Below, one piece after another: positions 35,130-44,911 of a stretch of DNA of 64,000 nt; position 1 is the first letter of the stretch, and each line of letters starts with the position of its first letter. This DNA comes from Acidobacteriia bacterium UBA6623 (GTDB lineage Bacteria > Acidobacteriota > Terriglobia > Bryobacterales > UBA6623), in the NCBI GenBank assembly GCA_002433055.1, contig DJHJ01000039.1:46098-110097 (forward strand). Reading direction: 5' to 3'. The position numbers and the translations under genes are program-made. The notes beneath the pieces were generated by a model, which worked only from the letters and a program-made list of their open reading frames with translations, made no database searches and was not told where the DNA came from.

Positions 35130-35858
35130 CTAGTCATCAAGTGGAGAGTCAATTTCCGCCGAACAAAGATCCACTGTTGTGCCATCGAGATGCAATTCGT
35201 CGAACATGCCACTGTTGTTGAAAGACCCCAAGCCAATGCGACCAAAAGGAATTGAGTGATTGCTTGTCTGAAATCTCGGTTCAGATTCACCGTCAATATA
35301 CACTCGCACCGTGCTAGTTAAACGATCATGGACAACCGCCACATGATGCCACTCTGAATCAGGTAGAGTCGGCCTTGATCCTTTTCCCGCTATGCGTTCA
35401 CGGTCAGCTCCAGCGACCTTAAAGATCCCATTGTGCACACTGACGTCACCAGTGTCATTCGACAAATGCACATAGTAAAAATGTTCTTTGTCCTGGTAGG
35501 CAAAGACAACTATTAGGTCCGATTCTTCTTCAATCGGGTCCTTCTTCAGTTTTACTCCTAATGTAAAACCAACGAGACAAGGGCCCTCCAAGATAGCGAA
35601 TTTTACAGGTCGACGTGGGTTTTTGCCAACAGGGCCGCCAACCGCGAGATGAAGTACTCCGTTACCTTCGATAACAACCCTCTCCCAGTGCGATGGCTGA
35701 GGGAGATGCCAATTCTCCAGAGAATGTAGTTCAAAATCTTCAAGCCATGTCGAACTAGCAGCTTGGGTAAGCACAAAAAAGACAAACAACCCAATCACAG
35801 TGTTAAAAAGGAAAGACATCAAAGTGATACAACGTGCAAAATATTCCTTTGTGATCAT
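35130..35858 (-). CDS. Secreted concanavalin A-like (LamG-type) protein
   Basis: 242 residues. A hydrophobic signal segment (about 14-35) precedes a beta-rich domain with SDLIVVFAYQDKEHFYYVHLS, SEWHHVAVVHDRLTSTVRVYIDGE and IGLGSFNNSGMFDELHLDG. These are the usual strands of a LamG/DUF1080-like jelly roll. Probably periplasmic or extracellular glycan binding or hydrolysis; no catalytic residues can be named. Confidence 0.7.
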   Translation of the reverse strand: MITKEYFARCITLMSFLFNTVIGLFVFFVLTQAASSTWLEDFELHSLENWHLPQPSHWERVVIEGNGVLHLAVGGPVGKNPRRPVKFAILEGPCLVGFTLGVKLKKDPIEEESDLIVVFAYQDKEHFYYVHLSNDTGDVSVHNGIFKVAGADRERIAGKGSRPTLPDSEWHHVAVVHDRLTSTVRVYIDGESEPRFQTSNHSIPFGRIGLGSFNNSGMFDELHLDGTTVDLCSAEIDSPLDD

Positions 35859-35978
35859 ACGTAGTAGTCCTACTCTTGAGCTTGATCTGAAGATGCTAAA
35901 TTTTCCTAAAGCTTGCCGTAGGGTATCCTGCCTATCTGCTACACAAGATCGGCTGACTCAAGCTTGTTACAAAGCAAA

Positions 35979-36962
35979 CTAATTCTCACCAAGGGCGAGA
36001 GTGGTTTGAATCCAATTTTCAGCACCAGGAACAGCGGCACTGAATTCTTCGTAAATTGATTTTCCAGCCCGCTGAAAGGCCTTGGTGTCCGCTCGGTTAA
36101 CTTTCATACCTGTGGCTTCAAGCTTCAATAGAAGTTCAGCATCCATTTGCTCGGCAGTCCGGTACACAAACCCCTGCATGTCACGAGCAATTGCAGCAAG
36201 CGCAGCACGGAGATCAGGTGAAACCTTCTTCCAATGTTCGACACTTGTGACGAGATAGGCTGGCGTGTAGACATGACCAGTTAAGGAAAGATAGGTTTGA
36301 ACCTCCTGCAGTTTCGCACCCCAGACCTGCGCTAAGGGGTTCTCTTGACCATCCATGACACCAGTTTGTAAAGCTACAAACACTTCACTCAAAGGCATTG
36401 GTGTCGGATTTGCTTCATATGTTTGGAACAGCTTGACACGCCAGCGCCCACGAGGCGTGCGCAACTTAATGCCAGCGAGATCGTAAGGCGTTACGATTGG
36501 CCTCTCAGAATTTGTGATATGCCGGAAGCCGTTTTCCCACAGTGCCAGTATTTTGTAGCCATTTTTTTCCGCCTCCGGTGCAATACGAGGCCAAAAAACA
36601 GCCCTCTCAATGTGTTTCATATGTTCTCTATCTCTCACTAAATAGGGCATCTCAAAGAGCCCAAAGGCATCGACAGTAGACGACATGATAGTGGAAGGCA
36701 GAGAGAAATCAACCGTACCTAGTTTCAGCTTTTGCAACAAGGTCTCATCATTACCGAGTTGACTTGAACCAAATACTTGAACCTCCGCACGTCCTGCAAG
36801 TTTTTTATTAACTCGCCGTGCAAACTCGTCAGCACAAGCCGTAATTAACGAATCAGGACCCGCAACATGACCCAATTTGAACTGTGTAACACCGGAACTT
36901 TTTTCGCCATCGGCACATGATAAAAGCCCAGCGAGAATTGTCAAAACAATAAGGATACGCAT
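35979..36962 (-). CDS. TRAP-type solute-binding protein (DctP family), predicted lipoprotein
   Basis: 327 residues. The signal ends in a lipobox, LAGLLSC, so it is probably membrane-anchored. The mature part has DctP features: FKLGHVAGPDS, VQVFGSSQLGNDETLLQKL, GIKLRTPRG with the conserved carboxylate-binding Arg, MPLSEVFVALQTGVMDGQENP. No DctQ or DctM membrane subunit lies beside it. The ligand is probably an organic acid but is not defined by the sequence. Confidence 0.9.
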   Translation of the reverse strand: MRILIVLTILAGLLSCADGEKSSGVTQFKLGHVAGPDSLITACADEFARRVNKKLAGRAEVQVFGSSQLGNDETLLQKLKLGTVDFSLPSTIMSSTVDAFGLFEMPYLVRDREHMKHIERAVFWPRIAPEAEKNGYKILALWENGFRHITNSERPIVTPYDLAGIKLRTPRGRWRVKLFQTYEANPTPMPLSEVFVALQTGVMDGQENPLAQVWGAKLQEVQTYLSLTGHVYTPAYLVTSVEHWKKVSPDLRAALAAIARDMQGFVYRTAEQMDAELLLKLEATGMKVNRADTKAFQRAGKSIYEEFSAAVPGAENWIQTTLALGEN

Positions 36963-37250
36963 TGGTGTTCAAAGCCATTAGCTGAGGTAAAATACTTTAC
37001 CCATACAACATGATCAATCGTAAGATTTTATCTGAACTAGATAGGTATTGTGATCGATCGAGTGTAATTTATTTTTGCTCAGCACCGTAGATACAATTGT
37101 AAAAGATCGTAATGTAACGATACTCCACAGAGAGTAGGTCAACAACAGGAACCGGAAAATCACTTGGACCAGTAATCAATAAATCACCTTCTGTGAGCTA
37201 AAATTAGGATGCAATGTCGGTTTCGATGAAAAATCAGTACAACTAAAAGA
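36963..37250. other. Divergent intergenic region dctP/deoC
   Basis: AT-rich sequence of 288 bases between divergent genes. A small inverted repeat GGTAAA-ATAC-TTTACC lies near 36986. No gene or clear promoter was recognised. Confidence 0.3.
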
Positions 37251-38156
37251 ATGCCTGAGATGAGCAAAAGCGAGCTAGATCGTATTGTTCACAGTATCGG
37301 CGACGAACTGTTGGCTAGGCTGAAGAGTGAGCCGGGGGAAAAAACTAACAAAACAACCAGCACCGATTGCGGTTCTGAAATAGAAACTCAAACATTCAGC
37401 GATACTATGAATAGCCTAACGCCCGACGGAAGTCACGTGCACATCCCCTATCCTGATTGGTCTCCTTCTGAGGCGGGAGTAGCAAACCTGATCGACCATA
37501 CTTTACTTCGACCTGATGCTACAGAACGTGATGTTAGAAAAATCTGTGCGGAAGCTCGTCATCACGGCTTCGCAGCAGTTTGTGTTAATCCCGGATGGGT
37601 TTCTCTCGTCGCACGAGAGTTGCGCGGTTCATCCGTTAAAACATGCACTGTTGTAGGCTTCCCTCAGGGCGCAACTCTTACACCCGTAAAATGTGCGGAG
37701 GCAGAACAGGTGATCAAGCTCGGCGCTGATGAAGTAGATATGGTTCTTTCAATTGGAGCCTTAAAATCACACGAAGAAGATCTTGTGTATACGGACATCC
37801 GTTGTGTAGCGGAATTGGTACATTCAACCCACAGAATACTCAAAGTTATACTGGAGACTTCATTACTTAGTAACCAAGAGAAAGTTTTGGCCTGCGTGCT
37901 ATCAAAGCTGGCAGGGGCGGATTTTGTCAAAACCTCAACTGGCTTTGGAATACCAGGAGCAAACATTCACGATGTTGCACTGATGCACAGCCTCGTCGGT
38001 GGCGAGGTGGGAATCAAAGCAGCGGGTGGCATAACAACCTATTCAGATTTGGTTCAGATGATGCGTGCAGGGGCCACACGTATTGGAAGTTCATCTGGTG
38101 TTGCTATTGTGACCCAAGCCGCGGAAAAATTTGTCGTTTCCAAAAACCGGGATTGA
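37251..38156 (+). CDS. deoC: Deoxyribose-phosphate aldolase with N-terminal extension
   Basis: 301 residues, about 75 longer than a typical DERA. The catalytic part (from LIDHTLLRPDA near residue 80) has the Schiff-base Lys in DFVKTSTGFG and the second Lys in GIKAAGGI. It cleaves 2-deoxyribose-5-phosphate to acetaldehyde and glyceraldehyde-3-phosphate. The extension begins with a predicted amphipathic helix (residues 6-25, SELDRIVHSIGDELLARLK) followed by a Ser/Thr/Glu-rich linker. That organisation resembles encapsulation peptides of bacterial microcompartment enzymes. No shell gene is in the window. Confidence 0.94.
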   Translation: MPEMSKSELDRIVHSIGDELLARLKSEPGEKTNKTTSTDCGSEIETQTFSDTMNSLTPDGSHVHIPYPDWSPSEAGVANLIDHTLLRPDATERDVRKICAEARHHGFAAVCVNPGWVSLVARELRGSSVKTCTVVGFPQGATLTPVKCAEAEQVIKLGADEVDMVLSIGALKSHEEDLVYTDIRCVAELVHSTHRILKVILETSLLSNQEKVLACVLSKLAGADFVKTSTGFGIPGANIHDVALMHSLVGGEVGIKAAGGITTYSDLVQMMRAGATRIGSSSGVAIVTQAAEKFVVSKNRD

Positions 38157-38317
38157 AGAGGTTGACTCTCGTATTGCTTCGTGGTGTGATCGGGTTGATG
38201 TCAAGCATAGTTACTGGCATCCTAAGACTTCCGCGGTGAATTATTGTTGTGGGAGGACATAACCAGACTCCCACCGTATTGCTACTCGGTCGGTCAACAC
38301 CGAGCAAGAGAATTGAA

Positions 38318-39568
38318 ATGTCGATACAAAGCTTTGGCTATCGAGACAACGTGTTCTGTTGCAACAGAACCCCGTTGACAGATTTAGCTGAGAAGGTTGG
38401 CACCCCGTGCTATGTCTACTCGGGTGATGCAATTGTCGACAACTATCGAGCTTATAGCCGTACTCTTGAGAATCTAGACCATGAGATTCATTACTCAGTA
38501 AAGGCAAACAGTACGCTGGGCGTTCTTTCACTCCTGACTCGTGAAGGTGCCGGCTTTGATGTCGTCTCGGGTGGTGAGTTGTTCCGTGTGATCAGCTCAG
38601 GTGGCGACCCCAAAAAGGTCGTATTTTCTGGCGTGGGGAAGACACCCTCTGAGATCGAGTACGCTTTGAAATGTGGTGTCAAAATGTTCAACTGCGAATC
38701 TGAACCGGAGGCACATGCGCTTGCGCTAACTGCTCAAAAATTGAACAAGCGGCCCGACATCGGATTTCGCGTTAACCCAGATATCAACGCTGAGACTCAT
38801 CCTTACATTGCCACTGGAATGCACGAACACAAGTTCGGTATTCCTATCAGAGAAGCCGAACAGATTTATAAACGTTTCGCTAGTAATGATCATCTAAATT
38901 TGGTGGGTGTTAGCTGCCACATTGGATCACAAATCTTTGATAGTGGACCGTTCTTAGAAACACTCGATACTATTACAACTTTAGTGGAAAGACTAAAAAA
39001 AATTGACATTCCAATAAGTTGCTTAGATCTGGGTGGTGGACTAGCTGTAGCTTATCGGGATTCAGAGACAACTCCGTCCATTGAAAAATTTCTCGGGCAA
39101 TTGACAGAAAAGCTTCGTGGTGAAAACTTACACCTCATTCTCGAGCCCGGTCGCTCAATTGTAGGGCCGGCTGGAGTGTTACTAACAAGAGTCCTCTATC
39201 GCAAACGGAGTGATGCAAAAGAATTCATTATTGTCGACGCAGCAATGAATGACTTAATCCGCCCTTCGCTTTATGACTCGTACCACGAAATCGTACCGTT
39301 AATACGGTCCGGAAGACCAAAGATCATCGCAGATATTGTGGGGCCAATCTGTGAAACTGGTGATTTTCTAGCCCGCCGACGGGAAATAGAAGATTCAAAA
39401 CCTGGTGAAGTACTCGCAGTATGCACAGCGGGAGCATACGGGTTTGCATTAGCCTCGAACTACAACGCTCGCCCACGTCCACCCGAAGTACTAGTTCAAA
39501 ATTCGAACTTCAAAATAATCCGAGAACGTGAAAGCTATGCCGACTTAATAAGAGGAGAATCTCTGTAG
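38318..39568 (+). CDS. lysA: Diaminopimelate decarboxylase
   Basis: 416 residues from ATG 38318, with AAGAG eight bases upstream; an earlier in-frame ATG would add 23 untypical residues. The PLP Lys is in HYSVKANS; GGGLAVAY, LEPGRSIVGPAG and CTAGAYGFALASNYN are LysA motifs. It makes L-lysine from meso-DAP. Confidence 0.96.
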   Translation: MSIQSFGYRDNVFCCNRTPLTDLAEKVGTPCYVYSGDAIVDNYRAYSRTLENLDHEIHYSVKANSTLGVLSLLTREGAGFDVVSGGELFRVISSGGDPKKVVFSGVGKTPSEIEYALKCGVKMFNCESEPEAHALALTAQKLNKRPDIGFRVNPDINAETHPYIATGMHEHKFGIPIREAEQIYKRFASNDHLNLVGVSCHIGSQIFDSGPFLETLDTITTLVERLKKIDIPISCLDLGGGLAVAYRDSETTPSIEKFLGQLTEKLRGENLHLILEPGRSIVGPAGVLLTRVLYRKRSDAKEFIIVDAAMNDLIRPSLYDSYHEIVPLIRSGRPKIIADIVGPICETGDFLARRREIEDSKPGEVLAVCTAGAYGFALASNYNARPRPPEVLVQNSNFKIIRERESYADLIRGESL

Positions 39569-39660
39569 CTTGTGGCTGAATTTTTAAGTAGTAATCGAAT
39601 ATTGCTAATACAGCAGAACAATACGAGTCTATCCAACTCATACTACGATGGATCCCCCGA

Positions 39661-40641
39661 ATGAAGAACCGTAGTTTTGATTTGATAAACCATCCCTTAA
39701 AACTTTTGATTGCCGTAGTCGGGCCCACTGCATCCGGTAAATCCGAGCTTGCCCTCAACATCGCAGAACATTTCGGCGGAGAGATAGTTAACTTTGACTC
39801 CATCCAACTCTATCGTGGTTTCGACATAGGTGCTGCTAAGACTCCTTTGGCTCAGCGCCGTAACATCCCACACCATTTGCTTGACATTTTTGAACCGAAT
39901 GAACAGGTCAGTGTCGGTCTTTATGTACGACACGCGCGCAAGACACTTGAAGAAATTGCTACTCGTGGCCAACTCCCAATACTGGTCGGCGGCACTGGCT
40001 TCTATCTGCGTGCTCTGATTGAGGGTCTGCCGCCGACTCCTACACGTGACCAAGAGTTACGAGATCGTCTAAATAGACGGATTGCCACACGACCTGCAGG
40101 CTACCTTCACCAATTACTGAACCGGCTTGACGCGAAAGCTGCGGGCTATATTCACCCCAATGACCATGCTAAATTAACCCGAGCAATAGAAGTATGTATC
40201 ATCGGCAAAAAACCAGCATCAAAACTCTGGGAAACTGGAGAAAATGCTCTCACAAACTATGAAATTTTCCGCATCGGTCTAAACCCACCCCGCAGAGACC
40301 TTCGAGAGAAAATTGAGTTGCGCACTCAACGGATGTTCAATAACGGACTTGTCGAGGAAGTGCAGCAGTTACTTGACACCGGACTTCGTCGTGAAGCATG
40401 GCCACTTGGTGCTATTGGTTATAAACAAGCCCTAGCACACCTCAATGGAGCTTCAACCGTTGAGCAGGCGATCCGTACAACAATTACCCAAACTCATCGC
40501 TACGCTAAACGCCAAATGACTTGGTTCCGTCGAGAACAGAATGTGTTTTGGATCGAAAGCTTTGGAGACAACCCTGAGACACACAAAAGAGCCTATGCAG
40601 CTGTGAAACAACAAATCTCTGTGCAGCTTCAAGGCAGGTAA
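39661..40641 (+). CDS. miaA: tRNA dimethylallyltransferase
   Basis: 326 residues. The P-loop VVGPTASGKSELA, NFDSIQLYRGFDIGAAKT, HHLLDI, VGGTGFYLRAL and RYAKRQMTWFRRE match MiaA. It isopentenylates A37 of tRNAs reading UNN codons. It lies 92 bp after lysA. Confidence 0.97.
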   Translation: MKNRSFDLINHPLKLLIAVVGPTASGKSELALNIAEHFGGEIVNFDSIQLYRGFDIGAAKTPLAQRRNIPHHLLDIFEPNEQVSVGLYVRHARKTLEEIATRGQLPILVGGTGFYLRALIEGLPPTPTRDQELRDRLNRRIATRPAGYLHQLLNRLDAKAAGYIHPNDHAKLTRAIEVCIIGKKPASKLWETGENALTNYEIFRIGLNPPRRDLREKIELRTQRMFNNGLVEEVQQLLDTGLRREAWPLGAIGYKQALAHLNGASTVEQAIRTTITQTHRYAKRQMTWFRREQNVFWIESFGDNPETHKRAYAAVKQQISVQLQGR

Positions 40642-40693
40642 CCTCTCGATTGACTCAAATGATTAGCTAAAGCCAATGAATTGCATAGGCGGA

Positions 40694-41143
40694 TCACGGA
40701 GAAAATGGACTCTTTCGAAACTTATAAGGTGAAAACCCGACAACTTTGCTGCCCTTTTCTACCCACAGTTCCGGATGCAATGTCCCATTTATATACACCT
40801 CTACGATCACACCTGTTCCTACTTCCGCCGAACGCCCTAATCGAAACCTCTCCACTTGGCCAAACTGGCTCGATGACCCCCAATCCTGCAAAAAATTTTC
40901 GTAATTGTAGTTTCTGCACGGTTCCTCTACTGAACATCCCCAGAACTGGTATGCTTCCGCATGATCTCCCTCTTGCAATGCCATTAAAAAAGACGAAACC
41001 CGGCGTTCTTCAAAATAGTTTTTGAAAAAAAAGTACAGGATGCCGCCTGCAATCACTGCAATCAAGAGAGTTAATGTCACGGCCTTGAGTAAATCCTCTC
41101 GACGTGACCCCGACACTGAATAGTAGTCGTCCAGGTAACCCAT
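40694..41143 (-). CDS. Single-pass membrane protein, unknown
   Basis: 149 residues. A cytoplasmic start (about 22 residues), one membrane helix (about 22-42, LTLLIAVIAGGILYFFF) and a soluble domain of about 105 residues. The segment ALQEGDHAEAYQFWGC looks like the start of DUF4878/NTF2-like lumazine-type domains. It lies 34 bp downstream of the ompH-like gene. Not assigned to a named family. Confidence 0.65.
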   Translation of the reverse strand: MGYLDDYYSVSGSRREDLLKAVTLTLLIAVIAGGILYFFFKNYFEERRVSSFLMALQEGDHAEAYQFWGCSVEEPCRNYNYENFLQDWGSSSQFGQVERFRLGRSAEVGTGVIVEVYINGTLHPELWVEKGSKVVGFSPYKFRKSPFSP

Positions 41144-41177
41144 CACAGAAAAATGTGGCTTCCTTTAAAGGTAAAAG

Positions 41178-41717
41178 CTATTGAGCCTGCACCTTCCGGT
41201 TATAGGCTGCTGTAGCCTCGACCGAAAGATCGAGTGTCGGCTTAAAGAACAACGTATTAGATATCTGAGTAGAAACGTCGACAACCAGATCGAGCCCCTT
41301 CTCTTTTGCCAATTCTGCAACGACTTCACGCATTACTCGCGCACCGGCACCTAAAACATCAGTACGATCAAATTCGACTTCCGTCTGGAAATCCTCTTGC
41401 ATGCGTTGTGCCTCTCGCTGTTTGCGTTGGAATTCGTTCTGCACTGCTCGTGCCTCTGCTCCCGTGACCGATTGCAGTTTCCTCTGTAAATCTTGTAACT
41501 CTTGCGCACGTTTTTCTAGCTCATCTCTTCTTGGTGCGTATTTCGACTCCAGTTCTTTGGATCTGGCCTGCATGTCATCCGTTGCCAAAAGAGCATTTTG
41601 GAAATTCACAACTGCCACGCGAGCCGGTGGTAGCTCCTGAGCGCTCAATGTGCAAGGGAGCAAGACTGCTCCCAAAAGAAATACTACTGATACTGATTTC
41701 ATTCCTGTCCAAGGCAT
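41178..41717 (-). CDS. OmpH/Skp-family periplasmic chaperone
   Basis: 179 residues. A signal peptide (about 1-26, ending LSAQ) leads to VAVVNFQNALLATDDMQ, a long charged coiled coil rich in Gln/Glu/Arg (about 50-120), then the family end VVAELAKEKGLDLVVD. Skp holds unfolded outer-membrane proteins. GGGAG ten bases before ATG 41717 supports that start; a second ATG is five codons later. Confidence 0.88.
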   Translation of the reverse strand: MPWTGMKSVSVVFLLGAVLLPCTLSAQELPPARVAVVNFQNALLATDDMQARSKELESKYAPRRDELEKRAQELQDLQRKLQSVTGAEARAVQNEFQRKQREAQRMQEDFQTEVEFDRTDVLGAGARVMREVVAELAKEKGLDLVVDVSTQISNTLFFKPTLDLSVEATAAYNRKVQAQ

Positions 41718-41889
41718 TTTGTCTGAACTCCCTACTTTGCCGGCAATTCAATCTGCTGCCGCCGGTTATCTTTCTATTTTGCCACGGAATATAGCTAATA
41801 CACTAGTATCCAAGAGAGCACAATCGCTCATGCGCCCAAAAATGTGCCGCAACGATTAAAACTAAAGCGGCCCTTGAAGCTTGTTTCGT

Positions 41890-42495
41890 TCATTTCGGTT
41901 GCTTCACAGCGTTTTCCCCTATGTGTCGATCAAGCATAGCCCGTAGATTGTTGACCTCTTCTAGCCGACTCAAGCTTCTCTTTGGAATCACGTAGCACTG
42001 GTGACTATTGCGAAATAGAAGAAAATAACTCCGTACCTCTAAAAAGTTTTCGAACGAACCCCACTCGAACCAGCCTGGTCTCTCCAGTGTTTCAATCAGA
42101 ACACCATCAGCATCAAAACGATACTGCATAATATGAACACCACTGGCGGCCTTAGAGAATTCCAGCTTTGCGTTTCTATATATCAAGACAGCAGTGAGGG
42201 CTGACATCAGTAAAGCCACAACTGAAGCGGCTGTAGCGGCGGTGATAAACTCAGCCCTCTCGTACAGGGTGGTGAGTAAAAATAGCCCTACTGTCACCAC
42301 CAAATAAAGAATAATACCTGTGCGTGCACGGTACAAAAAAACTTGAAGAGCCGAAACCAAGGTATCTTTGAAGGACAAATCGACGCGGACAGCAAGCCTT
42401 TGAAAAGAACCATCTTCTGGAGAATCGTCGTCTTCAAAACACGAGTTTAAATCAGGTCGCATCGTTGCGGAAAAATCTTCTTCTGTCGAGTGCAT
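41890..42495 (-). CDS. YcxB-like membrane protein
   Basis: 201 residues from ATG 42495, eight bases after the stop of the HEAT-repeat gene. A hydrophilic N-terminus precedes two membrane helices (about 55-105). The C-terminal domain reads QYRFDADGVLIET...FEWGSFENFLEVRSYFLLF...YVIPKRSL, the pattern of YcxB-like domains. Function unknown; probably co-transcribed with the upstream gene. Confidence 0.7.
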   Translation of the reverse strand: MHSTEEDFSATMRPDLNSCFEDDDSPEDGSFQRLAVRVDLSFKDTLVSALQVFLYRARTGIILYLVVTVGLFLLTTLYERAEFITAATAASVVALLMSALTAVLIYRNAKLEFSKAASGVHIMQYRFDADGVLIETLERPGWFEWGSFENFLEVRSYFLLFRNSHQCYVIPKRSLSRLEEVNNLRAMLDRHIGENAVKQPK

Positions 42496-42502
42496 CAGAA
42501 AA

Positions 42503-43813
42503 CTAAAGGCGGGCCTGTAAAGTTTTGATCGCTTCGATCGCAGCTCGAGCAACTCGTGGCTCGGAGTCATGTGTGAGTTTTTCTAAATGAGAAATGCTTT
42601 TTTTTGTACCACTTCTCGAAAGCACGTAGGCAAGATGCCTCCTTTGATCATTCGTGCCTGAAATAAGAGGCTGGTAGAGCCTCTCAAGCACCGCCGGCTT
42701 TCTCGATAACTCAACAAGGAACGGTCGCGCCTCCATCCGATGAAATGTGGAACTAAGTGCATCGACAAGATAGTTGATGTAACTGAGATCACCAAGATAT
42801 ACCGCTGCAAAAGCTGCCGAAAGTCGTGCTGATTCATTCTTTTCACGTTCGAATACTTCTTTAACGACCGCTAAGTCTCTGGGTTCGGCGGATCTCGCTA
42901 TGCCTTCAGCTGCCGCCGCACGTATCTGATGATCTTTATCCCGCAGATACATCAAAAACGTTGTTCGCTGGTTCGAGTTTGGGATCTTGGCAAGTGCAAT
43001 TAACGCTTGTCGTCGAATTTTTCTATTGTTCGAACTTTTAACGAGGCCCACCAGCTCAGGAATTGATTCACGCACCAGAAGTTGACCAACTGCCTTCACA
43101 ACGGAAAGCTGAACTCTTTCATCGAGGTCGCGCAGTAGGAAAACCAATGAAGGGCCGACACTGACATCACCAATTTTTTCAACTGCTTGAACTGATTCGA
43201 CAATCAAACCTGTGTCTTTTGAACGTAGAGCTTCAAGTAATTGTGGCAGAGCCTGATCGCCGCGCAAGATACCAACTGCACGTGCAGCATTCGCACGTGA
43301 TTCTAATGTCGCACCATTAGAAATTAGGCGACTCAACACTGCGATCACATCGGGGGAAACCTTCAGATAGGGATCAATAATTACTTCAGCTGGTTGAGCT
43401 AAACGGTTTTTAATACCAGCGCCAAACTTCTTTAGAGAAGCCCCAAAACCCTTGCGCACATAGCCTGGATAGTAGAAATTCACTAATCCATCGGTGGCCA
43501 TAATCTGAATTTCAGAGATTGAATCATTTGTGGCCAGGCGTAATACCGACAAACTGTGCTGAGTACCTATGGAAGTGACTGCTGCTACAGCTTTTGCTCG
43601 AACCTTCACCACCGGATCCTGCAATAACGGTTTGATCAGTGGAATATGTTTGGGGTCTTTGAGGCGGCCAATTTTCTCAGTGGCCTTCATCCTTTTTCTG
43701 GCATCCTTGTGAGAGAGATCTTGCAAGGGTGCCGAAACCGCAAAAGAAAACTGCAGTAGCAACAGACCTACAGTCGACAGAATAAAACGACAGAGAACGC
43801 GACCAGATTTCAT
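42503..43813 (-). CDS. Exported HEAT-repeat protein
   Basis: 436 residues from ATG 43813, which has AAGGTG seven bases upstream. A signal peptide (about 1-28) precedes a nearly continuous array of HEAT-like helical repeats (for example DPVVKVRAKAVAAV, DERVQLSVVKAVG, DHQIRAAAAEGIA, EPRVARAAIEAI). Such solenoids usually mediate protein binding. Probable periplasmic scaffold; partner unknown. Confidence 0.8.
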   Translation of the reverse strand: MKSGRVLCRFILSTVGLLLLQFSFAVSAPLQDLSHKDARKRMKATEKIGRLKDPKHIPLIKPLLQDPVVKVRAKAVAAVTSIGTQHSLSVLRLATNDSISEIQIMATDGLVNFYYPGYVRKGFGASLKKFGAGIKNRLAQPAEVIIDPYLKVSPDVIAVLSRLISNGATLESRANAARAVGILRGDQALPQLLEALRSKDTGLIVESVQAVEKIGDVSVGPSLVFLLRDLDERVQLSVVKAVGQLLVRESIPELVGLVKSSNNRKIRRQALIALAKIPNSNQRTTFLMYLRDKDHQIRAAAAEGIARSAEPRDLAVVKEVFEREKNESARLSAAFAAVYLGDLSYINYLVDALSSTFHRMEARPFLVELSRKPAVLERLYQPLISGTNDQRRHLAYVLSRSGTKKSISHLEKLTHDSEPRVARAAIEAIKTLQARL

Positions 43814-43866
43814 GACAGACACCTTTGAGAACTTTCAGTGGTACACGGCCCAGCTCATGGAAACAA

Positions 43867-44706
43867 TTATACGAACTCAATTTGGATGCGTTTAGAGATT
43901 ATTCCGGCTTCATAGCCAGAGTCAAGAAGAATCTGTGCTGATTCGACAACCTCTGGTCGCATCTCCGTAGTAAAGTGATTCACGTACATACCAACGAACC
44001 GATCAGCAAGTTTCGCATCTAACCCGCGCCCAAATCCGAGGGCATATTGCAACGCCTCCTCACGGTGATCAAGAGCATACTGAATACTTTCACTCAAACA
44101 ACGACAGCTCTCATGCTGAATCTCTGATGATAAATTACGGAGAATGGCGTTCGCCCCTAACGGGAGTGGCAAGTCGTGACACTCCTTCCACCAAGCACCC
44201 AAATCCACTACCTTGTGCATACCGGCAGCAGCATAGAAGAGTTGCCCCTCGTGAATAACCACACCAGCATCCGCTTCACCCGATACAACAGTTTCAATAA
44301 TTTCATCAAACGGCTTGACCTTGACTGTGAAATCCGGCTCGAATAATCGCAGCGCGAGATAGGCAGTGGTCAATTCACCAGGAACAGCAATAGTTTTTCC
44401 CTTCAATTGCGTGTGGTCTAATTTCCGGCTTGACACCACCACCGGTCCATAGCCATCACCAACACTCGACCCTGCCGATGTCAGAACATAACGATCTGCC
44501 AAATAGGGATACGCATGATAGGAAACTGCCGTCATGCCGTAACGACTTTCGAGCGCAGCAGTGTTAAGTGTTTGAATGTCTTTCAGGACATGTTCAAATT
44601 TGACGGTCGGTGAACTCACCCTACCAGTCGCCAAAGCGTAAAACATAAAGGCATCATCAGCGTCGGGGCTATGTGCGATATCTATGGTACATGGGGCAGA
44701 GGACAT
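43867..44706 (-). CDS. mqnD: 1,4-dihydroxy-6-naphthoate synthase
   Basis: 279 residues of the periplasmic-binding-protein-like MqnA/MqnD family. The N-terminal AHSPDADDAFMFYALATG and VVIHEGQLFYA match MqnD. The enzyme converts cyclic dehypoxanthinylfutalosine to 1,4-dihydroxy-6-naphthoate in the futalosine route to menaquinone. No other mqn gene lies here. Confidence 0.93.
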   Translation of the reverse strand: MSSAPCTIDIAHSPDADDAFMFYALATGRVSSPTVKFEHVLKDIQTLNTAALESRYGMTAVSYHAYPYLADRYVLTSAGSSVGDGYGPVVVSSRKLDHTQLKGKTIAVPGELTTAYLALRLFEPDFTVKVKPFDEIIETVVSGEADAGVVIHEGQLFYAAAGMHKVVDLGAWWKECHDLPLPLGANAILRNLSSEIQHESCRCLSESIQYALDHREEALQYALGFGRGLDAKLADRFVGMYVNHFTTEMRPEVVESAQILLDSGYEAGIISKRIQIEFV

Positions 44707-44911
44707 AATTTTTCATTCTGGTAGAGAGTGCACTCACGAGCCGGTTGAAAATGTTTTTAGCGGATGAGAGCACTACCTACATTGCCAGGCCTGATGGCCA
44801 TCTACATTTTTCAACTTTGGCATGCCAACATTATCGTAGCAGTCGCAACACACCCAACCGCACAAAACCAATACCATGCAGGCAAGACAAATATAATTGT
44901 ACCCTTTAGTT

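Noticed and set aside
34903..35133. 76-residue plus-strand frame upstream of rplM
   Set aside because: No ribosome binding site or recognisable motif, and it runs into the stop region of the oppositely oriented secreted protein gene; it lies where the rplM promoter should be.
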